Shown one piece after another: positions 1-8,973 of a stretch of 9,470 nucleotides of DNA. The notes under the pieces were generated by a model. The model was not told the origin of the DNA and made no database searches. It saw only the letters and a program-made list of their open reading frames with translations. Both the position numbers and the translations under genes were made by a program. This DNA comes from Burkholderiales bacterium. Its GTDB lineage: Bacteria; Pseudomonadota; Gammaproteobacteria; Burkholderiales; Burkholderiaceae. The stretch spans positions 1-9,470 of the forward strand of contig CANFNO010000063.1 in the NCBI GenBank assembly GCA_947447845.1, read 5' to 3'. Positions within the stretch are counted from its first letter, which is position 1. Each line of letters begins with the position of its first letter.

Positions 1-1286
1 AAACCGTTGACTGGCAGACCGCACTGGAATACGTTGCTAACGGCCTTAAGCAGATCAAGACCAGCCACGGCGCTAAGTCAATCGGTGCACTGGTGAGCCC
101 GCACAGCACGCTTGAAGAACTGCACTTGGCCGGCGCACTAGTGCGTGGCCTTGGCAGTGAAAACATCGACTACCGTCTGCGCAATTCTGAGTTTGAAGTT
201 GCTGACAAAGCGCGCTATCTGGGTACTTCGATCGCATCGTTGTCGCATCTGGAGAGTGTTCTAGTGGTGGGTACCAATCTGCGCAAGGACCATCCGCTGT
301 TCGCACAACGGATTCGCCAAGCAGCTAAATTTGGTTGCCAAGTTAGCGCGTTGAACGCTGAGACATTTGACTGGGCTTTACCTGTCGCCAATGGCTTGAT
401 TGTTCCGACATGCAATTGGGTACAGGCACTTGCCGATATCGCAGTCGCAGTGGCTGCAGAGAAGGGCGTTGCTGCACCCGCCGCGGGTACCACCAATGCC
501 GTGGCTGAAGCCATTGCGCACAGCCTGCTGGGCGGTGAACGCAAAGCCATTCTGCTGGGCAATGCGGCAGCACATCATGCAAAGGCTTCGAGCCTTCTGG
601 CTTTGGCCAACTGGATCGCTGCACACACGGGCGCATCTGTGGGTTATCTCACCGAAGCGGCCAACACGGTGGGTGCTCAAGTAGCTGGGGCATTGCCTCG
701 TTATGAAGGTCTCAATGCAGGGCAAATGCTGTCCGGCGGATTGAAAGCTGCCCTGTTGCTTAATACCGAGCCGGTGTTCGACAGTGCTGCAGGGGAGCAA
801 GCCGCTCTGAACTTGGGTAAGGCGGACATGGTGGTAACACTGAGCCCGTTCAAAACCAATATGTCCTTTAGCGATGTGCTGTTGCCAATTGCACCTTTCA
901 CCGAAACCGCTGGCACTTTTGTTAACGCAGAAGGCCGTGTGCAAAGCTTCCACGCTGTAGTACGCCCCGCTGGTGAAGCCCGTCCTGCATGGAAGGTAAT
1001 TCGCGTACTGGCCAATTTGCTGGGTCTGCCTGGCTTTGATTTTGAGTCGGCACAGGAGGTTCTCGCGGCCATGCACCATGACAAGGGTGGCGTGCCCGAG
1101 TTTGTACCTGCTGAGCGTTTGGGCAATGGCAGCACGGGAGCGATTGACCTTAGTCCGGCCGCTACCGAACCAGTTGTTGCTGCAATCTACCAATTGGATG
1201 GCACAGTGCGCAGAGCGACCTCACTGCAAATGACTGCGGATGCGCGTGCAGCATTAACCCCGTCTGCACAGGAGGCACTGGCATGA
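1..1286 (+). CDS. nuoG: NADH-quinone oxidoreductase subunit G, C-terminal part (5' truncated by window)
   Basis: This is the 3' part of nuoG, the largest peripheral-arm subunit of complex I. The reading frame is open from the window edge (first full codon at base 3) and gives 427 residues before TGA at 1284-1286. Betaproteobacterial NuoG is usually somewhat under 800 residues, so a little over half is visible. The N-terminal ferredoxin-like region with its iron-sulfur cysteines lies outside. What remains is the molybdopterin-oxidoreductase-like domain, which in complex I binds no molybdenum cofactor. Recognisable segments are [19 protein letters not shown] near the start, [11 protein letters not shown] in the middle, the [19 protein letters not shown] region with EGRVQSF, and the closing [13 protein letters not shown], a typical betaproteobacterial NuoG ending. 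A GTG at 93 lies in frame but is an internal valine, not a start. The stop overlaps the nuoH start (ATGA), suggesting translational coupling. Confidence 0.96.
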   Translation, partial: TVDWQTALEYVANGLKQIKTSHGAKSIGALVSPHSTLEELHLAGALVRGLGSENIDYRLRNSEFEVADKARYLGTSIASLSHLESVLVVGTNLRKDHPLFAQRIRQAAKFGCQVSALNAETFDWALPVANGLIVPTCNWVQALADIAVAVAAEKGVAAPAAGTTNAVAEAIAHSLLGGERKAILLGNAAAHHAKASSLLALANWIAAHTGASVGYLTEAANTVGAQVAGALPRYEGLNAGQMLSGGLKAALLLNTEPVFDSAAGEQAALNLGKADMVVTLSPFKTNMSFSDVLLPIAPFTETAGTFVNAEGRVQSFHAVVRPAGEARPAWKVIRVLANLLGLPGFDFESAQEVLAAMHHDKGGVPEFVPAERLGNGSTGAIDLSPAATEPVVAAIYQLDGTVRRATSLQMTADARAALTPSAQEALA

Positions 1287-2359
1287 TCGATACCATTTTT
1301 AATACAGGTGCAGGCTTGCTGGCTGCGCCTTGGTGGGCAGCACTGGCTTGGCCGGTTATCTGGACGCTTATCAAAATTGTTGCGGTGGTTATGCCGCTGA
1401 TGGGTGCTGTGGCCTACACCACACTGTGGGAGCGTAAATTTCTGGGCTGGATGCAGGTTCGCCTGGGGCCCAATCGGGTCGGTCCATGGGGCTTGTTGCA
1501 ACCTATCGCAGATGCGATGAAGTTGCTGACCAAAGAAATTCTAGTTCCAGCTGCGGCCAGCAAAGGACTGTTCTTTATTGGTCCTGTGCTGACAATCATG
1601 CCGGCCATGGCGGCCTGGGCGGTCGTGCCTTTTGGTCCTGACGTGGCGTTAGCCAATGTCAATGCCGGTTTGATGTATGTGATGGCTATCGCTTCAGTGG
1701 AAGTTTATGGTGTCGTTATTTCCGGTTGGGCTTCGAATTCCAAGTATGCTTTCCTGGGGGCCATTCGCGCCTCTGCACAAATGGTGAGTTACGAGATCGC
1801 CATGGGTTTCTGTCTGGTGGTAGTGCTGATGGTTTCCGGCAGCATGAACATGACCGATATCGTATTGGTACAAGGCAAGGGTCAGTTTGTCGACATGGGC
1901 ATGGGAGTTTTCTCCTGGAACTGGCTGCCGTTGATGCCGATCTTTGTAATCTACGTGATCTCCGGTCTGGCTGAAACAAATCGCCATCCCTTTGACGTAG
2001 TGGAAGGTGAAGCTGAAATCGTAGCGGGTCACATGGTCGAGTACTCGGGTATGTCGTACGCCATGTTCTATTTGGCTGAGTACGCCAATATGTGGCTTAT
2101 CTCGATGCTGGCTTCTGTGCTCTTCCTGGGTGGCTGGCTGTCACCGTTCGCGGCGCTTGAATGGATTCCAGGCTGGATCTGGCTGGGCGCAAAAGCCTTT
2201 CTGATGGTGAGCTTCTTTATCTGGGTGCGAGCCACCTTCCCCCGCTTCCGATATGACCAGGTTATGCGCCTGGGCTGGAAAGTATTCATTCCTCTGACGC
2301 TGGTATGGCTGACAGTGGTGGGCATCTGGATGCAAACGTCCTTCAACATCTGGAAGTGA
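1283..2359 (+). CDS. nuoH: NADH-quinone oxidoreductase subunit H
   Basis: NuoH (ND1 homologue) is a 358-residue inner-membrane protein that lines the ubiquinone-binding cavity and the first proton path of complex I. The length is normal for the family and the sequence is hydrophobic throughout, consistent with about eight or nine membrane helices. Signature segments are ERK at 50-52, [11 protein letters not shown] at 60-70, [13 protein letters not shown] at 73-85, the [20 protein letters not shown] region, and the acidic loop [16 protein letters not shown] at 230-245 (E231, D238, E241, E243, E245), which couples quinone chemistry to proton movement. [13 protein letters not shown] lies near the C-terminus. 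The ATG at 1283 overlaps the nuoG stop and is preceded by a strong AGGAGG at 1270-1275 with 7 nt spacing. No unusual residues were seen. Confidence 0.98.
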   Translation: MIDTIFNTGAGLLAAPWWAALAWPVIWTLIKIVAVVMPLMGAVAYTTLWERKFLGWMQVRLGPNRVGPWGLLQPIADAMKLLTKEILVPAAASKGLFFIGPVLTIMPAMAAWAVVPFGPDVALANVNAGLMYVMAIASVEVYGVVISGWASNSKYAFLGAIRASAQMVSYEIAMGFCLVVVLMVSGSMNMTDIVLVQGKGQFVDMGMGVFSWNWLPLMPIFVIYVISGLAETNRHPFDVVEGEAEIVAGHMVEYSGMSYAMFYLAEYANMWLISMLASVLFLGGWLSPFAALEWIPGWIWLGAKAFLMVSFFIWVRATFPRFRYDQVMRLGWKVFIPLTLVWLTVVGIWMQTSFNIWK

Positions 2360-2363
2360 AGGA
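2359..2363 (+). promoter_or_regulatory. Ribosome binding site deciding the nuoI start
   Basis: AAGGA sits 7 nt before the ATG at 2371 and begins on the last base of the nuoH stop codon. It supports 2371 as the nuoI start over the longer in-frame start at 2305, which would overlap nuoH by 55 bp. Confidence 0.8.
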
Positions 2364-2370
2364 TTCAATC

Positions 2371-2892
2371 ATGTCTAACCATTTTGTCGCCCGCACGCCT
2401 TCTGTTTTTTCGCTCAAAGACTTTTTGTACAGCTTCCTACTAGTGGAGTTGTTCAAGGGCTTGGCACTGACGGGACGCTATCTGTTTCGCCGCAAGGTGA
2501 CGGTTCAGTTCCCTGAGGAAAAGACCCCGCTGTCTCCACGTTTCCGCGGTCTGCACGCGTTACGCCGCTATGAGAATGGCGAAGAACGTTGCATCGCCTG
2601 CAAACTGTGTGAAGCAGTATGCCCGGCTATGGCCATCACGATCGAGTCGGAAGTGCGTGCAGATGGTTCACGTCGCACCAACCGATACGACATTGATCTC
2701 TCCAAGTGTATTTTTTGTGGCTTCTGTGAAGAGAGTTGTCCCGTGGACTCGATTGTGGAAACACACATCCTTGAATTCCATGGCGAAAAACGCGGTGATT
2801 TGTACTTCACCAAAGAAATGTTGCTGGCTGTGGGTGATCGCTATGAGAGCGTCATAGCTGCCAACAAGCAGTCGGACGCAAAGTACCGTTAA
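2371..2892 (+). CDS. nuoI: NADH-quinone oxidoreductase subunit I (2x[4Fe-4S])
   Basis: NuoI is the TYKY-type ferredoxin subunit that carries clusters N6a and N6b and passes electrons towards N2 and quinone at the membrane face. The chosen start gives 173 residues. Two complete cluster motifs are visible: [12 protein letters not shown] (Cys 74, 77, 80, 84) and [12 protein letters not shown] (Cys 113, 116, 119, 123), so both clusters should assemble. An amphipathic N-terminal part (about 12-40) is typical of membrane association. The preceding RYENGEERC and the ending [12 protein letters not shown] are family-typical. ATG 2371 is preferred over the in-frame ATG at 2305: it has AAGGA 7 nt upstream, lies 11 bp after the nuoH stop, and avoids a 22-residue extension that merely reads across the nuoH end and has no family resemblance. 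Confidence 0.97.
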   Translation: MSNHFVARTPSVFSLKDFLYSFLLVELFKGLALTGRYLFRRKVTVQFPEEKTPLSPRFRGLHALRRYENGEERCIACKLCEAVCPAMAITIESEVRADGSRRTNRYDIDLSKCIFCGFCEESCPVDSIVETHILEFHGEKRGDLYFTKEMLLAVGDRYESVIAANKQSDAKYR

Positions 2893-2917
2893 GAGCCATT
2901 CCAGAAAGTTTTGAATC

Positions 2918-3556
2918 ATGAATGTCACGACGGGTCTTTTCTACGTTTTCTCTACGGTGCTGCTCATAGCAGCCTTTAGGGTCATCACTGCGCGCAATCC
3001 GGTCCATGCCGTGTTGTTCCTGGTGCTGACCTTCTTTCAAGGTGCCATGATCTGGATGCTGCTCAAGGCCGAGTTCCTGTCCATCGTGTTGGTACTGGTT
3101 TACGTGGGCGCCGTGATGGTGCTGTTTCTTTTCGTTGTAATGATGATGGACATAAACGTCGAGAATCTGCGTCACGGCTTCTGGAAACATTTTCCATTTG
3201 CGGCCTTGGTGGGTGTGGTTATCGCGCTCGAAATGGCTGCGGTCTCGATGCGAGGATTCCGTCCGGCAGATGTTGTAGCTAGCACGCCGGAACCTGCGGT
3301 TTCAAACACCCACGAACTCGGGAAGGTTCTGTTCACCCAATATATCTATCCCCTGGAAGTGGCGGCGGCGATTTTGCTGGTTGCCATGTTCGCTGCCATT
3401 GCGTTGACTTTACGTGCCCGCAAGGATAGCAAACACGTAAGCCCTGGCGTACAGGTTCGCGTAAAGGCCAGGGATCGCATGACCGTGCTAAAGATGGCGG
3501 CTACGCAGCCCGCTGCTGAACCAGCGCCAGAAGCTGCACCTGAGGTAAAACCATGA
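2918..3556 (+). CDS. nuoJ: NADH-quinone oxidoreductase subunit J
   Basis: NuoJ (ND6 homologue) is a 212-residue membrane subunit of the central proton channel between NuoH and NuoK. Five hydrophobic segments fit the family: about 6-24, 29-48, 52-77, 91-111 and 144-166. The hallmark [12 protein letters not shown] at 61-72 is the third helix, where the family has a pi-bulge thought to rotate during turnover. The C-terminal tail from about 168 is hydrophilic, and residues 194-212 are rich in Ala, Pro and Glu ([19 protein letters not shown]), probably a disordered cytoplasmic tail. The ATG lies 25 bp after nuoI with only a weak purine-rich AGAAAG at 2903-2908. The TGA overlaps the nuoK ATG as ATGA, so coupled translation is likely. 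Confidence 0.97.
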   Translation: MNVTTGLFYVFSTVLLIAAFRVITARNPVHAVLFLVLTFFQGAMIWMLLKAEFLSIVLVLVYVGAVMVLFLFVVMMMDINVENLRHGFWKHFPFAALVGVVIALEMAAVSMRGFRPADVVASTPEPAVSNTHELGKVLFTQYIYPLEVAAAILLVAMFAAIALTLRARKDSKHVSPGVQVRVKARDRMTVLKMAATQPAAEPAPEAAPEVKP

Positions 3557-3861
3557 CACTCACACTGGGTCACTTTCTTGCATTAGGCGCAATTCTGTTC
3601 GCCATGTCGGTGGTAGGAATTTTTCTCAATCGCCGCAACTTGATTGTTTTGTTGATGGCCATTGAACTGATGTTGCTAGCCGTCAATACCAACTTCGTTG
3701 CCTTTTCCTACTATCTGCACGACATGCACGGTCAGGTGTTTGTTTTCTTTATCCTGACCGTTGCTGCGGCGGAGTCTGCCATTGGCTTGGCAATTCTGGT
3801 TCTGTTGTTCCGTAACAAGTCCAGCATCAACGTAGACGAACTCAATTCGCTCAAGGGTTAA
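3553..3861 (+). CDS. nuoK: NADH-quinone oxidoreductase subunit K
   Basis: NuoK (ND4L homologue) is a 102-residue protein with three membrane helices (about 5-25, 29-52 and 61-86) that helps form the central proton pathway next to NuoJ and NuoN. The two conserved intramembrane glutamates are present at E38 (in [10 protein letters not shown]) and E74 (in [11 protein letters not shown]), matching E36 and E72 of the E. coli protein, which are important for activity. Length is normal. The start overlaps the nuoJ stop (ATGA), with GAGG at 3542-3545 spaced 7 nt from the ATG. The TAA stop forms the beginning of a run of nine A that leads into the nuoL start. Confidence 0.98.
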   Translation: MTLTLGHFLALGAILFAMSVVGIFLNRRNLIVLLMAIELMLLAVNTNFVAFSYYLHDMHGQVFVFFILTVAAAESAIGLAILVLLFRNKSSINVDELNSLKG

Positions 3862-3870
3862 AAAAAAATG
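3853..3870 (+). promoter_or_regulatory. nuoL translation start region with A9 tract
   Basis: AAGGG at 3853-3857, inside the last codons of nuoK, is the only plausible Shine-Dalgarno sequence for the nuoL ATG at 3868. The 10-nt spacer is T, T and then A only: bases 3860-3868 are nine consecutive A that contain most of the nuoK TAA and the first base of the nuoL ATG. Because the TAA sits at the front of the run and the ATG at its end, a change in A number would leave both reading frames intact and alter only the spacing. Confidence 0.6.
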
Positions 3871-5886
3871 AGTCAAACCCTTTCCGCTTCTACCCTGATT
3901 TGGGTACCCCTGGCGCCCCTGGTTGGTTCTGTTCTGGCCGGCGTGCTCGGCACCAAGTTCGGTGGCAACCGCATGGGCCGCGTTGGCAGCCATACGCTGA
4001 CAATTCTGGGCGTACTGGTAGCCTTTGTACTGTCGGTCATGACACTCCTGAGCGTGGTGCAGGACGGTGCCCGTTTCAATGAAACCCTCTACACATGGAT
4101 GTCGGTGGGCGGTCTGAAAATGGAAATCGGCTTCCTGGTCGATGGCTTGACCGCCATGATGATGTGCGTGGTTACCTTTGTATCGCTGATGGTGCACCTG
4201 TACACGGTGGGCTATATGCATGAAGACGAAGGCTATAACCGATTCTTCGCCTATATCTCGCTGTTCACCTTTTCGATGCTGATGCTGGTCATGAGCAACA
4301 ACTTGCTACAACTGTTCTTTGGTTGGGAAGCTGTAGGTTTGGTGTCCTATTTATTGATCGGTTTTTGGTTCAACAAGCCCACGGCAATCTTTGCCAACAT
4401 GAAGGCCTTCCTGGTCAACCGTGTCGGCGACTTCGGCTTCATTCTGGGCATCGGTCTAATCGTGGCCTTCGCCGGTACGCTGAACTACGCTGAAGTGTTT
4501 GGCAAGAGAGAAGAACTCGCAGCATTGATGTTTCCAGGTACTGAATGGATGCTGGTCACTGTGGTTTGCATTTGCTTATTTATCGGTGCGATGGGTAAAT
4601 CTGCCCAATTTCCCCTGCATGTTTGGCTGCCTGACTCTATGGAAGGCCCGACACCTATTTCCGCACTGATTCATGCTGCCACGATGGTGACGGCTGGTAT
4701 CTTCATGGTTGCGCGCATGTCACCGCTGTTTGAATTGAGCGACACAGCACTTAATTTTGTGTTGGTGATTGGTTCGATTACCGCTTTGTTTATGGGCTTT
4801 TTGGGCGTCATCCAGAATGACATCAAACGGGTGGTGGCTTACTCCACCTTGTCGCAGTTGGGCTATATGACGGTCGCACTAGGTGCCTCGGCCTACTCGG
4901 TTGCAGTGTTTCACCTGATGACCCATGCCTTCTTCAAGGCCTTGCTGTTCCTGGGTGCGGGCTCGGTCATCATGGGCTGCCACCACAACCAGGACATTCG
5001 TTGGATGGGCGGTCTGCGCAAGTACATGCCCATTACTTGGATTACTTCTCTGGTGGGGTCATTGGCGCTGATTGGCACGCCGTTCTTTGCTGGCTTCTAT
5101 TCCAAGGACAGCATTATCGAAGTGGTAGCAGAAAGCCATTTGCCAGGAGCCGGATTTGCGCACTTTGCGGTTCTGGCAGGTGTGTTTGTTACCGCCTTCT
5201 ACTCGTTCCGCATGTACTTCCTGGTTTTCCATGGCAAGGAGCGCTTTGACCAGAATCCGGATGCCCACCATGGTCATGACGACCATGGTCATGGTCACCA
5301 TGACAGCAAGCCGCACGAATCCCCCTGGGTGGTGTGGGTTCCCTTGGTGTTGCTAGCGATACCTTCCGTGTTCATCGGCTACATGACGATTGAGCCAATG
5401 CTATTCGGCGACTTCTTCAAGGGTGCAATCTTCATTGATGCGGAGAAGCATCCTGGTATGGAGGAACTGGCACATTTGTTCCACGGCAGGGTGGAAATGG
5501 CGTTACATGCCGTTAGCACGGCACCGTTCTGGCTAGCCTTGTCCGGTGTCGTGTTGTCTTACTACATGTACATGATCAATCCGGCGCTGCCGGCGGCGAT
5601 TAAGAAGGCTGCTTCACCGATATATACCTTGCTGGAAAACAAGTACTACATGGACTGGTTCAATGAAAACGTGTTGGCTCGCGGCGCACGTGCTTTGGGA
5701 ACCGGTTTGTGGAAGGGTGGAGACCAGTTCCTTATCGATGGTGCCGTTGTCAACGGCTCATGGAAGCTGGTTGGTTGGGTTTCTAGCGGTGTGCGCAAGA
5801 TCCAGACGGGTTATCTATATCACTACGCGTTAGTCATGATTTTGGGCGTTTTCGTCCTTATGACGTACTTCGTTTGGCTCAAGTAG
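3868..5886 (+). CDS. nuoL: NADH-quinone oxidoreductase subunit L
   Basis: NuoL (ND5 homologue) is the distal Mrp-antiporter-like proton pump of complex I. It has 672 residues, slightly longer than the E. coli protein. Functional charged residues are all in place: E154 in FFGWEAVG (E. coli E144), D188 in NRVGDFGF (E. coli D178), K244 in [15 protein letters not shown] (E. coli K229), K357 in the [11 protein letters not shown] helix and K413/D414 in FYSKDS (E. coli K399/D400). HAATMVTAG belongs to the broken-helix core. A histidine- and aspartate-rich hydrophilic loop lies at about 465-483. The C-terminal region includes KYYMDWFNE from 592, the part that forms the lateral amphipathic helix running along NuoM and NuoN, and a final anchoring helix at about 650-670. 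nuoM follows after 12 bp. Confidence 0.98.
   Translation: MSQTLSASTLIWVPLAPLVGSVLAGVLGTKFGGNRMGRVGSHTLTILGVLVAFVLSVMTLLSVVQDGARFNETLYTWMSVGGLKMEIGFLVDGLTAMMMCVVTFVSLMVHLYTVGYMHEDEGYNRFFAYISLFTFSMLMLVMSNNLLQLFFGWEAVGLVSYLLIGFWFNKPTAIFANMKAFLVNRVGDFGFILGIGLIVAFAGTLNYAEVFGKREELAALMFPGTEWMLVTVVCICLFIGAMGKSAQFPLHVWLPDSMEGPTPISALIHAATMVTAGIFMVARMSPLFELSDTALNFVLVIGSITALFMGFLGVIQNDIKRVVAYSTLSQLGYMTVALGASAYSVAVFHLMTHAFFKALLFLGAGSVIMGCHHNQDIRWMGGLRKYMPITWITSLVGSLALIGTPFFAGFYSKDSIIEVVAESHLPGAGFAHFAVLAGVFVTAFYSFRMYFLVFHGKERFDQNPDAHHGHDDHGHGHHDSKPHESPWVVWVPLVLLAIPSVFIGYMTIEPMLFGDFFKGAIFIDAEKHPGMEELAHLFHGRVEMALHAVSTAPFWLALSGVVLSYYMYMINPALPAAIKKAASPIYTLLENKYYMDWFNENVLARGARALGTGLWKGGDQFLIDGAVVNGSWKLVGWVSSGVRKIQTGYLYHYALVMILGVFVLMTYFVWLK
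5288..5304 (+). repeat. Short perfect inverted repeat inside the His-rich coding segment of nuoL
   Basis: GTCATGGT-C-ACCATGAC is an 8-bp perfect inverted repeat around a single C. It sits in the segment where CAT, CAC, GGT and GAC codons alternate (5260-5319), and CCATGGTCATG occurs twice nearby. The symmetry most likely results from repeated His/Asp/Gly codons rather than from selection for a binding site or hairpin. Confidence 0.5.
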
Positions 5887-5898
5887 GAGAAAGAAATA

Positions 5899-7377
5899 AT
5901 GGGATTGTTGAGCCTTGCGATCTGGACGCCAATTGCGTTCGGTATTGTTCTTCTGGCCCTGGGTCGTGATGACCAGGCGAACAGCGTACGCTGGGTTGCC
6001 CTGATTGGCTCCTTGGTCAGTCTTTTGGTGACGTTGCCTCTTTACGGGCAGTTTGATAACCATTCGGCCGCAATGCAGTTTGTCGAAAATGCTCCGTGGA
6101 TTGAGCGTTTCAATATCAGTTACCACCTCGGTATCGACGGCATCTCTTTCTGGTTTGTATTGTTGACTGCATTCATCAATGTCATTGTGGTCATCGCCAG
6201 TTGGGAATCCATCACCTCGCGTGTTAACCAGTACATGGGTGCCTTCCTGATTTTGAGCGGACTGATGATCGGCGTGTTTTGCGCGCTGGACGGCATGTTG
6301 TTTTACGTGTTCTTTGAAGCGACTCTGATCCCGATGTATCTGATCATTGGTATTTGGGGCGGACCGAACAAGATTTACGCTGCCTTCAAGTTCTTCCTCT
6401 ACACCTTGATGGGTTCGCTGCTGCTGCTGATTGCCCTGATTTATCTCTACACCCAGTCGGGTGGTAGCTTTGATCTGGCTGTCTGGTATGCGTTGCCACT
6501 GAGCGGCACTGCGCAGACCTTTATCTTCTTTGCTTTCCTGGCTGCGTTTGCAGTCAAGGTTCCGATGTGGCCGGTACACACATGGTTGCCTGATGTACAC
6601 GTGGAGGCTCCTACTGGCGGTTCCGCTGTGCTGGCTGCCATTATGTTGAAGCTCGGTGCCTACGGTTTTCTGCGCTTCTCGTTGCCGATCGCACCTGATG
6701 CAGCGCATCAATATGCTGGCGTCATGATTGCTTTGTCGCTAATTGCTGTGGTGTATGTGGGTCTGGTTGCCATGGTGCAGCAGGACATGAAGAAGCTGGT
6801 GGCCTACTCATCGGTGGCGCATATGGGTTTCGTTACCCTGGGCTTTTTCATCTTCAGTGATCTGGGTGTTTCTGGCGGCATTGTGCAGATGATTGCCCAC
6901 GGCTTTGTGTCGGCTGCCATGTTCCTTTCCATTGGCGTTCTATATGACCGTGTGCATTCCAGGGAGATCGCCAGCTATGGCGGTGTGGTCAACACCATGC
7001 CCAAGTTTGCGGCATTTGCTTTGCTCTTCTCTATGGCCAATTGTGGACTGCCGGGTACAGCAGGTTTTGTGGGTGAGTGGATGGTGATTTTGGGTGCGGT
7101 CAAATTCAATTTCTGGATCGGCTTTGCAGCTGCGAGTGCACTTATATTTGGTGCAGCCTACACCTTGTGGATGTTCAAGCGCGTATACCTTGGTCCGGTG
7201 AGTAACCACCACGTCAAGGATCTGCTGGATATCAATCCTCGTGAGTTTCTGGTGATGTCCCTTCTGGCCGCCGCTGTCTTGTATATGGGTATTTATCCCA
7301 AGCCGTTTACAGACGTGATGGATGCCTCGGTAACACAATTGCTCAAACATGTTGCAACTTCCAAGTTGCCAAGTTGA
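5899..7377 (+). CDS. nuoM: NADH-quinone oxidoreductase subunit M
   Basis: NuoM (ND4 homologue) is the middle antiporter-like proton pump, 492 residues, normal for the family. Conserved charges are E140 in VFFEATLIPMYLIIGIWGG (E. coli E144), K220 in AFAVKVPMWPVHTWLPD (E. coli K234), K251 in AAIMLKLGAYGFLRF (E. coli K265) and the terminal acid E393 in GFVGEWMVILG (E. coli E407). The VHVEAPTGGSAVLA segment is diagnostic of NuoM. The start has AGGAGA at 5885-5890, overlapping the nuoL TAG, with 8 nt to the ATG. The gene ends in two tandem copies of CCAAGTTG, so its last residues (SKLPS) come from a short duplication. nuoN begins 26 bp downstream. Confidence 0.98.
   Translation: MGLLSLAIWTPIAFGIVLLALGRDDQANSVRWVALIGSLVSLLVTLPLYGQFDNHSAAMQFVENAPWIERFNISYHLGIDGISFWFVLLTAFINVIVVIASWESITSRVNQYMGAFLILSGLMIGVFCALDGMLFYVFFEATLIPMYLIIGIWGGPNKIYAAFKFFLYTLMGSLLLLIALIYLYTQSGGSFDLAVWYALPLSGTAQTFIFFAFLAAFAVKVPMWPVHTWLPDVHVEAPTGGSAVLAAIMLKLGAYGFLRFSLPIAPDAAHQYAGVMIALSLIAVVYVGLVAMVQQDMKKLVAYSSVAHMGFVTLGFFIFSDLGVSGGIVQMIAHGFVSAAMFLSIGVLYDRVHSREIASYGGVVNTMPKFAAFALLFSMANCGLPGTAGFVGEWMVILGAVKFNFWIGFAAASALIFGAAYTLWMFKRVYLGPVSNHHVKDLLDINPREFLVMSLLAAAVLYMGIYPKPFTDVMDASVTQLLKHVATSKLPS
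7361..7376 (+). repeat. 8-bp tandem duplication at the 3' end of nuoM
   Basis: CCAAGTTG occurs twice in direct succession (7361-7368 and 7369-7376) across the last codons of nuoM, running into its TGA at 7375-7377. The first copy also forms a small inverted repeat with the bases before it (GCAACTT-CC-AAGTTGC, 7354-7369). Removing one copy would shift the frame and end the protein at the TGA at 7380-7382, giving SKLN instead of SKLPS. Confidence 0.85.
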
Positions 7378-7403
7378 ATTGATCAAACTGAATTGAGAGA
7401 TAA

Positions 7404-8894
7404 ATGATGATTGACAAAATCAGTTGGATCACGGCCTACCCCGAGATGTTGTTATTCGGGATGGCCTGTGTGATTGCTTTGTTTGACCTGGGCGTCAAGA
7501 CGCCCCTGCGAGGCGCCACCTACGGCTTAACCCTGCTGACATTGGCCGTGGTTGCAATTCTGGAAGCTCTGTACGCGTCCGGTGGAGCAACCTATTACGG
7601 CTTTGGCAATATGGTGGTCAGTGACTCCATGGGCAACTGGCTTAAATGCTTCTCCACAGTGGCAGTCATGATGACCCTTGTCTACGGACGCCCCTACGCT
7701 GGGCAACGTGACATGTTGCGTGGTGGTGAACTGTTTACGCTTAGTTTGTTTTCGTTGTTGGGCATGTTCGTCATGATTTCCGGCAACAACTTCCTGGTGA
7801 TCTATCTGGGGCTGGAGTTGCTGACATTGTCCAGCTATGCCTTGGTCGCACTGCGTCGTGACGATGTTGTAGCCACGGAGGCTGCTATTAAGTACTTTGT
7901 GCTCGGCGCGATGGCCTCAGGTTTCCTGCTTTACGGCATGTCGATGCTGTACGGTGCAACGGGTTCGCTGGATATTACAGCAGTGTTTAAGGCGATTGCT
8001 TCGGGCCATGTGCAGCACCAAGTGTTGATATTTGGTCTGGTGTTCATCGTTTGCGGTCTGGCATTTAAGCTAGGCGTGGTGCCTTTCCACATGTGGATTC
8101 CCGATGTGTATCAGGGTGCACCGACTGCGATCACGCTCATGATCGGTGGCGCTCCCAAGTTGGCCGCCTTTGGCATGACCATGCGACTGCTGGTCGAAGG
8201 AATGTTGCCGTTGGCTATCGATTGGCAGCAAATGTTGCTAGTGCTTTCCGTTGGCTCTTTGCTGCTGGGTAACCTGGCTGCCATCATGCAGACCAATGTC
8301 AAACGCATGCTGGCCTTTTCCACGATTTCGCAAATGGGCTTTGTCCTCCTCGGGCTTATGTCTGGTGTGGTGAATGGCAACACGTTGCATGCTGCCAATG
8401 CCTTCAGTTCCTCCATGTTCTACGTAATCACCTATGTGCTTACCACCTTGGCAAGCTTTGGTGTCTTGCTTTTGCTATCGCGCGAAGGCTTTGAAAGTGA
8501 AGAGATCTCCGACTTCGCCGGCCTGAATCAGCGTAGTCCACTGTATGCCGGCATCATGGCCATCTCCATGTTCTCACTGGCAGGTATTCCACCGCTTGCA
8601 GGTTTTTACGCCAAGCTGTCGGTGCTCCAAGCGCTGATCGCCACTGGCAACCCGGCTTATCTGTACTTGGCAGTGTTCGCTGTGATGATGTCACTTATCG
8701 GTGCCTTCTACTATCTGCGCGTAATCAAGGTCATGTATTTTGATGCCCCTATTACGGTCAGTAATGTGGTGGCGGGTACCGATGTGCGCGTGGTCTTGTG
8801 CCTCAATGGCGTGCTGATCATTCTGTTGGGATTGATGCCTGGTGGTTTGATGGCCTTGTGTGCCCAGTCTGTGTTGCAGATGCTGGGTACCTGA
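7404..8894 (+). CDS. nuoN: NADH-quinone oxidoreductase subunit N
   Basis: NuoN (ND2 homologue) is the antiporter-like proton pump nearest the NuoJ/NuoK channel, 496 residues, close to the usual bacterial length. Conserved charges are E138 in [17 protein letters not shown] (E. coli E133), K222 in [19 protein letters not shown] (E. coli K217), K252 in [11 protein letters not shown] (E. coli K247) and K404 in [15 protein letters not shown] (E. coli K395). Two adjacent ATG codons (7404 and 7407) could start the protein. The purine run GAGAGA at 7395-7400 lies close to both, and 7407 has the more usual spacing, so the first methionine is uncertain by one residue. This is the last nuo gene: a terminator follows 28 bp after the stop. 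Confidence 0.98.
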   Translation: MMIDKISWITAYPEMLLFGMACVIALFDLGVKTPLRGATYGLTLLTLAVVAILEALYASGGATYYGFGNMVVSDSMGNWLKCFSTVAVMMTLVYGRPYAGQRDMLRGGELFTLSLFSLLGMFVMISGNNFLVIYLGLELLTLSSYALVALRRDDVVATEAAIKYFVLGAMASGFLLYGMSMLYGATGSLDITAVFKAIASGHVQHQVLIFGLVFIVCGLAFKLGVVPFHMWIPDVYQGAPTAITLMIGGAPKLAAFGMTMRLLVEGMLPLAIDWQQMLLVLSVGSLLLGNLAAIMQTNVKRMLAFSTISQMGFVLLGLMSGVVNGNTLHAANAFSSSMFYVITYVLTTLASFGVLLLLSREGFESEEISDFAGLNQRSPLYAGIMAISMFSLAGIPPLAGFYAKLSVLQALIATGNPAYLYLAVFAVMMSLIGAFYYLRVIKVMYFDAPITVSNVVAGTDVRVVLCLNGVLIILLGLMPGGLMALCAQSVLQMLGT

Positions 8895-8922
8895 AGCACA
8901 AGCGGCTTAAAGCATTTGTATC

Positions 8923-8952
8923 CGGGCTGCAATCTGATTGCAGCCCGTTTTT
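8923..8952 (+). terminator. Rho-independent terminator after nuoN
   Basis: CGGGCTGCAAT (8923-8933), loop CTG (8934-8936) and ATTGCAGCCCG (8937-8947) form a perfect 11-bp stem with a 3-nt loop, followed directly by five T (8948-8952). The GC-rich base and T-run are classic for an intrinsic terminator. It closes the nuo operon, yet lies only 21 bp before the NUDIX start codon. Confidence 0.93.
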
Positions 8953-8959
8953 CATTGAA

Positions 8960-8964
8960 AAGGG
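8960..8964 (+). promoter_or_regulatory. Ribosome binding site for the TTG-started NUDIX gene
   Basis: AAGGG at 8960-8964, within AAAAGGG, lies 9 nt before the TTG at 8974 and only 3 nt before the other in-frame TTG at 8968. This favours 8974. No in-frame ATG occurs upstream of 9127, and an in-frame TGA at 8956-8958 rules out starts further upstream. Confidence 0.65.
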
Positions 8965-8973
8965 AAATTGTTC

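Noticed and set aside
93..95. GTG as a possible start of the nuoG fragment
   Set aside because: The frame stays open to the window edge with NuoG-like residues upstream ([19 protein letters not shown]), so this codon is internal.
378..1193. Minus-strand reading frame (271 codons) opposite nuoG
   Set aside because: It has no recognisable motif, is wholly contained within conserved nuoG coding sequence, and has an unnatural Cys/His/Gln-rich composition.
2305..2370. Upstream in-frame ATG giving a 22-residue longer NuoI
   Set aside because: It would overlap nuoH by 55 bp, the added residues have no NuoI character, and ATG 2371 has a good ribosome-binding site.
3676..4221. His/Gln-rich minus-strand reading frame opposite nuoK and nuoL
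   Set aside because: Its composition is the mirror of hydrophobic codons on the plus strand. No start signal or domain supports it.
5260..5319. His/Gly/Asp codon repeats considered as a DNA-level repeat array
   Set aside because: The units are irregular and follow codon boundaries, so protein-level low complexity explains them.
5830..6711. Long minus-strand reading frame (293 codons) opposite the nuoL end and nuoM
   Set aside because: It lies antisense to strongly conserved nuoM codons, its translation is rich in Gln, Asn, His and Arg with no recognisable domain, and it is explained by the codon bias of the membrane-protein gene on the other strand.
7376..7396. Direct repeat GAATTGA (7376-7382 and 7390-7396) and palindrome TTGATCAA in the nuoM-nuoN spacer, considered as an operator
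   Set aside because: The elements are short and AT-rich, lie inside an operon with no promoter nearby, and are easily explained by chance.
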